This document shows, piece after piece, positions 6,429-8,574 of a DNA stretch of 8,574 bases (its first letter is position 1; each line of letters starts with the position of its first letter). This DNA is from DAIDKA01 sp035943195. GTDB taxonomy: Bacteria > Pseudomonadota > Gammaproteobacteria > Steroidobacterales > Steroidobacteraceae. The position numbers were made by a program, and so were the translations under genes. The notes under the pieces were generated by a model that was given only the letters and a program-made list of their open reading frames with translations, was not told the DNA's origin and ran no database searches. The stretch is from positions 1 through 8,574 of the forward strand of contig DASZCK010000154.1 of assembly GCA_035943195.1 (NCBI GenBank). The letters are read 5' to 3'.

Positions 6429-7358
6429 TCAGATGTTCAACAGCTGTCGCGCCTGCGCGGCATCCCGGTGGATCTGCGCGACCATCGCCTCCAGCGACCC
6501 GAATTTAAGTTCCGGTCGCAGATACTGCACACACTGCACCGCGATCTCCCGGCCATACAGATCGCCGTCAAAATCGAACAGATGCACCTCGAGCAGGGGC
6601 TCGGTGCCGCCCACCGTGGGCCGGGTGCCGATGCTGGCCACCCCGGGCAGCTCACCAGCCGTTCCGCCGCGGACCCGCACCTTGACCGCAAAGATGCCGG
6701 CCACCGGCAGGCGTCGATGCGCGAACCGTACATTGGCCGTGGGAAAACCCAGCTTACGTCCCAGCTGCTCCCCGCGCACCACCCGTCCGATCATCGTATA
6801 GGGACGGCCCAGCAGGCGCTCGGCCCGCGCGAGGTCCCCGGCCGCCAGGGCCTCGCGGATGGCGCTGCTGCTCAGACGCTCCCCACCCAGCGTCACGGGC
6901 GCCATGATGTCGACCCCAAACCCCAGGCGCTGGCCGGCCGCATGCAGCATTTCGGCCGTGCCACCGCCACCGCGCCCGAACCTGAAGTCATGCCCCACGA
7001 CCACGACGGCCGGCCGCAGGCGCTGCGCCAGAAGCTGCGCAAACTGGTCGGCCGTGAGGCTTCGGGTCGCCGTGCCGAAGGGCAGCACGCACAGCCCATC
7101 CAGCTGCATATGTTCAAGACAGCGCCAGCGTTCCCGCAGTGAGGTCAGCCGGGCGGGCGGATTGTCCGGGGTCAGGAACTCGCGCGGCATGGGCTCGAAG
7201 GTGACCATGACGGTCGGCACGGTCAGGCGCAGGGCATGCTCACGGAGCCGCTCCAGCAGCGCCTGATGCCCCAGGTGCAGGCCGTCATAGGTACCAACGG
7301 TGAGCGCCTGGCCACCCTCGAGGGCGCCGGCCGGCGGAAGTCCACGGATCAGTCGCAT
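6429..7358 (-). CDS. ribF: Bifunctional riboflavin kinase / FAD synthetase (RibF)
   Basis: This cytoplasmic enzyme converts riboflavin to FMN (C-terminal kinase) and FMN to FAD (N-terminal adenylyltransferase). It has 309 residues, against 313 in E. coli. The nucleotidyltransferase signature is VGTYDGLHLGHQALL (about 22-36), a variant of the common GNFDGVHxGH. GHDFRFGRGGGGT and SSSAIREAL are also present. The kinase domain starts near RPYTMIGRVVRGEQLGRKLGFPTANVRF, with the PTAN motif that binds Mg-ATP. ARQLLNI is the end of the usual C-terminal helix. It is the first gene of the leftward cluster ribF-ileS-lspA-ispH and is divergent from rpsT. The murJ gene often found just upstream is missing here. 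The ATG has no recognisable Shine-Dalgarno, and a perfect -10 box sits 9 bases upstream. Confidence 0.97.
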   Translation of the reverse strand: MRLIRGLPPAGALEGGQALTVGTYDGLHLGHQALLERLREHALRLTVPTVMVTFEPMPREFLTPDNPPARLTSLRERWRCLEHMQLDGLCVLPFGTATRSLTADQFAQLLAQRLRPAVVVVGHDFRFGRGGGGTAEMLHAAGQRLGFGVDIMAPVTLGGERLSSSAIREALAAGDLARAERLLGRPYTMIGRVVRGEQLGRKLGFPTANVRFAHRRLPVAGIFAVKVRVRGGTAGELPGVASIGTRPTVGGTEPLLEVHLFDFDGDLYGREIAVQCVQYLRPELKFGSLEAMVAQIHRDAAQARQLLNI

Positions 7359-7367
7359 TTAGTTGAA

Positions 7368-7373
7368 ATTATA
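7368..7373 (-). promoter_or_regulatory. Consensus -10 box for the ribF operon, very close to the start codon
   Basis: On the minus strand TATAAT (6/6) lies 9 bases before the ribF ATG, preceded by TTGCC (nearly an extended -10). A start 6-7 bases downstream would leave a leader of only about 3 bases. The -35 region is weak: TTGAGG is present but with only 14 bases of spacing. It shares the 111-base divergent gap with the rpsT control region. Confidence 0.45.
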
Positions 7374-7394
7374 GGCAAGTCCGCCCCCCTCAAG

Positions 7395-7423
7395 TTGACA
7401 ACCTTGAGGTCGATCAGCAGACT
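7395..7423 (+). promoter_or_regulatory. Candidate rpsT promoter
   Basis: A perfect -35 consensus TTGACA lies at 7395-7400. A 17-base spacer leads to CAGACT at 7418-7423, a weak -10 (3/6). A small hairpin, CGGG (7439-7442) with CCCG (7448-7451), lies in the leader just ahead of the ribosome-binding site. The strong -35 is the main support; the start point is uncertain. Confidence 0.35.
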
Positions 7424-7469
7424 ACCGCCCCCTTGATTCGGGCAAGTCCCGTCCCTTTTGGAGAGTCCT

Positions 7470-7733
7470 TTGGCCAATACCAAGTCCGCGGAAAAAGCCG
7501 CCAAGCAGGCTGAGAAGCACCGCGCACGCAACGTGGCCCTGCGTTCGCGCATGCGCAGTGCCGTCCGCAAGGTCACCGCCGCCGTCGAGGGTGGTAACAA
7601 GGAAGCCGCGGGTACCAGCTACCGCGAGGCGATCCCGGTCATCGACTCCCTGGTCAACAAGAACATCATTCATCGCAACAAGGCCAATCGGCACAAGAGC
7701 CGGCTCGCAGCGCGCATTCGCGCGATGCACTGA
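7470..7733 (+). CDS. rpsT: 30S ribosomal protein S20 (UUG start)
   Basis: S20 is a primary 16S rRNA-binding protein of the small subunit. The 87 residues match the family size (E. coli 87 including Met): ANTKSAEKAAKQAEKHRARN at the N-terminus, a very basic helical body and NIIHRNKANRHKSRLAARI near the end. The start is TTG at 7470, with GGAG 6 bases upstream. Another TTG four codons earlier overlaps that GGAG and would add a non-family MESP extension, so it is rejected. Known: E. coli rpsT also starts with UUG, and this inefficient start is part of its translational autocontrol by S20. The gene is divergent from ribF and convergent with obg, 3 bases apart. Confidence 0.97.
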   Translation: MANTKSAEKAAKQAEKHRARNVALRSRMRSAVRKVTAAVEGGNKEAAGTSYREAIPVIDSLVNKNIIHRNKANRHKSRLAARIRAMH

Positions 7734-7736
7734 AGC

Positions 7737-8574
7737 TCACTCCCCCTGCGCTTCCTCGGCCGCACGGTGCGTGCTTTCGAGGAAGCTCATCACCGCCTGC
7801 ACCAGCTCCGCCGTCCCCGCGCCCGTCGCGCCTGAAATCAGCAAGTGCGGGCCGCGAAATCGCAGCCGCCGCACGATGTCCTTGGCACGCGCCTGGGCTT
7901 CCTCGGGCGGCAGGAGATCGCTCTTATTCAAGAGCAGCCAGCGGGGCTTCTTCGCCAGATCCGCACTGAATTTCTTAAGTTCCCCGACGATGGCCCGCGC
8001 GTCCTTTACCGGGTCGGCCGCCGGATCCAGCGGCGCGATGTCCACCAGGTGCAGCAACACCCGCGTGCGCTGCAGGTGTTTCAGGAAGCGGATCCCCAAG
8101 CCGGCGCCTTCGGCCGCGCCCTCGATGAGACCGGGAATGTCGGCCATCACGAAGCTGCGCTGATCGCCCGCGCTCACCACACCCAGGTTCGGATACAGCG
8201 TGGTGAAGGGATAGTCGGCGACTTTCGGACGCGCATGGGACACCGCGCGAATCAGGGTGGACTTGCCGGCATTCGGCAGCCCCAGCAGCCCCACATCGGC
8301 GATGACCTTCATTTCCAATTCCAGCTGACGCTTCTCGCCGGGGAGGCCCGGGCCGAAGTTGCGCGGCGCGCGGTTGGTGCTGGACTTGAAACGGGTGTTG
8401 CCCCAGCCGCCCTTGCCGCCGCGGGCCACCAGTAGCTCATCATCGACCTGGGTGAGGTCGCCGAGCTGCTCGCCGGTCTCCGAATCCTTGATTACGGTAC
8501 CAACCGGCACCGACACATAAAGGTCGGCGCCGGCGGCCCCGGTGCAGTCATTGCCACTGCCCGCGGTGCCGTGT
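7737..8574 (-). CDS. obg: GTPase Obg/CgtA, 5' end beyond the window
   Basis: This conserved GTPase is associated with the 50S subunit and acts in ribosome assembly and stress control. The last 278 codons are visible. The frame stays open to the window edge: before the internal GTG at 8516 it reads GTAGSGNDCTGAAGADLY, which matches the Obg glycine-rich fold (E. coli NGASRDCTGKRGKDV). The GTG is therefore not the real start. Visible motifs are G1 GLPNAGKS (about 8259-8282), switch I YPFTT, G3 DIPGLIEGAAEG, G4 NKSD and G5 SGATGAG. The protein ends soon after the G domain (VMSFLESTHRAAEEAQGE), so the variable, highly acidic C-terminal tail seen in E. coli Obg is very short. It converges on rpsT. 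Confidence 0.97.
   Translation of the reverse strand, partial: HGTAGSGNDCTGAAGADLYVSVPVGTVIKDSETGEQLGDLTQVDDELLVARGGKGGWGNTRFKSSTNRAPRNFGPGLPGEKRQLELEMKVIADVGLLGLPNAGKSTLIRAVSHARPKVADYPFTTLYPNLGVVSAGDQRSFVMADIPGLIEGAAEGAGLGIRFLKHLQRTRVLLHLVDIAPLDPAADPVKDARAIVGELKKFSADLAKKPRWLLLNKSDLLPPEEAQARAKDIVRRLRFRGPHLLISGATGAGTAELVQAVMSFLESTHRAAEEAQGE
7750..7786. repeat. Perfect 9-bp inverted repeat in the 3' end of obg
   Basis: GCTTCCTCG (7750-7758) faces CGAGGAAGC (7778-7786) across 19 bases, which hold a smaller CGCA/TGCG hairpin (7761-7771). It lies within the last obg codons and 17 bases past the rpsT stop. No T-run follows on either strand. It may act as a 3'-end structure for the convergent transcripts, since the 3-base gap leaves no room for a terminator. 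Confidence 0.4.

Noticed and set aside
5565..7142. 525-codon plus-strand open frame
   Set aside because: It is the antisense shadow of ileS and ribF in GC-rich DNA. Its His/Arg/Gln-rich translation is typical of a reverse-frame artefact.
7394..7405. GTTGACAACCTT near rpsT resembling the island TTGTCAAC boxes
   Set aside because: Only a single copy, and TTGACA is the -35 consensus, so the resemblance is best explained by promoter sequence rather than by a target of the island regulator.
1..8574. CRISPR array or complete insertion sequence
   Set aside because: No regularly spaced direct repeats beyond the three short boxes at 1353-1403, no transposase frame, and no paired terminal inverted repeats.

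Overview
The window looks like a piece of a GC-rich proteobacterial chromosome, most likely gammaproteobacterial. The gene set rpsT / ribF-ileS-lspA-ispH is the conserved gammaproteobacterial cluster, and the IleS and IspH sequences resemble the E. coli family closely, down to matching active-site positions in IspH. I cannot name the genus. The core genes are clearly GC-rich (one hand-counted 60-base line, 2701-2760, is 40/60 G+C). The left 1.6 kb is visibly more AT-rich (line 601-660 is 27/60).

Right and centre (about 1570-8574) are core genome. Reading leftwards on the minus strand, ribF, ileS, lspA, ispH and a Fur-family regulator form a tight operon-like run. ileS and lspA overlap by 4 bases, lspA and ispH by 1, and the other two gaps are 15 bases. 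A tRNA-Thr(CGU) gene follows on the same strand. rpsT is transcribed divergently from ribF and begins with a UUG codon. It converges on obg (5' end cut by the window edge), with only 3 bases between the two stop codons. Two genes often found in this cluster in relatives, murJ and fkpB, are absent from their usual slots.

Left end (1-1611) is accessory. The first 22 bases of the window exactly repeat positions 1590-1611, the part of the tRNA-Thr gene that runs from the first base of the anticodon loop through the 5' bases of the T stem. This is the signature of tyrosine-recombinase integration into a tRNA gene. The 1.57 kb between the two copies carries no integrase. It has one clear gene, a fusion of an N-terminal winged helix, a GHKL-type ATPase and a C-terminal STAS-like domain. 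Upstream of that gene are three evenly spaced TTGTCAAC repeats that look like an operator/promoter array. This tRNA-bounded, single-regulator module is the most unusual part of the window. It could be a small non-autonomous integrated element, or the tRNA-proximal section of a larger island that continues left of base 1.
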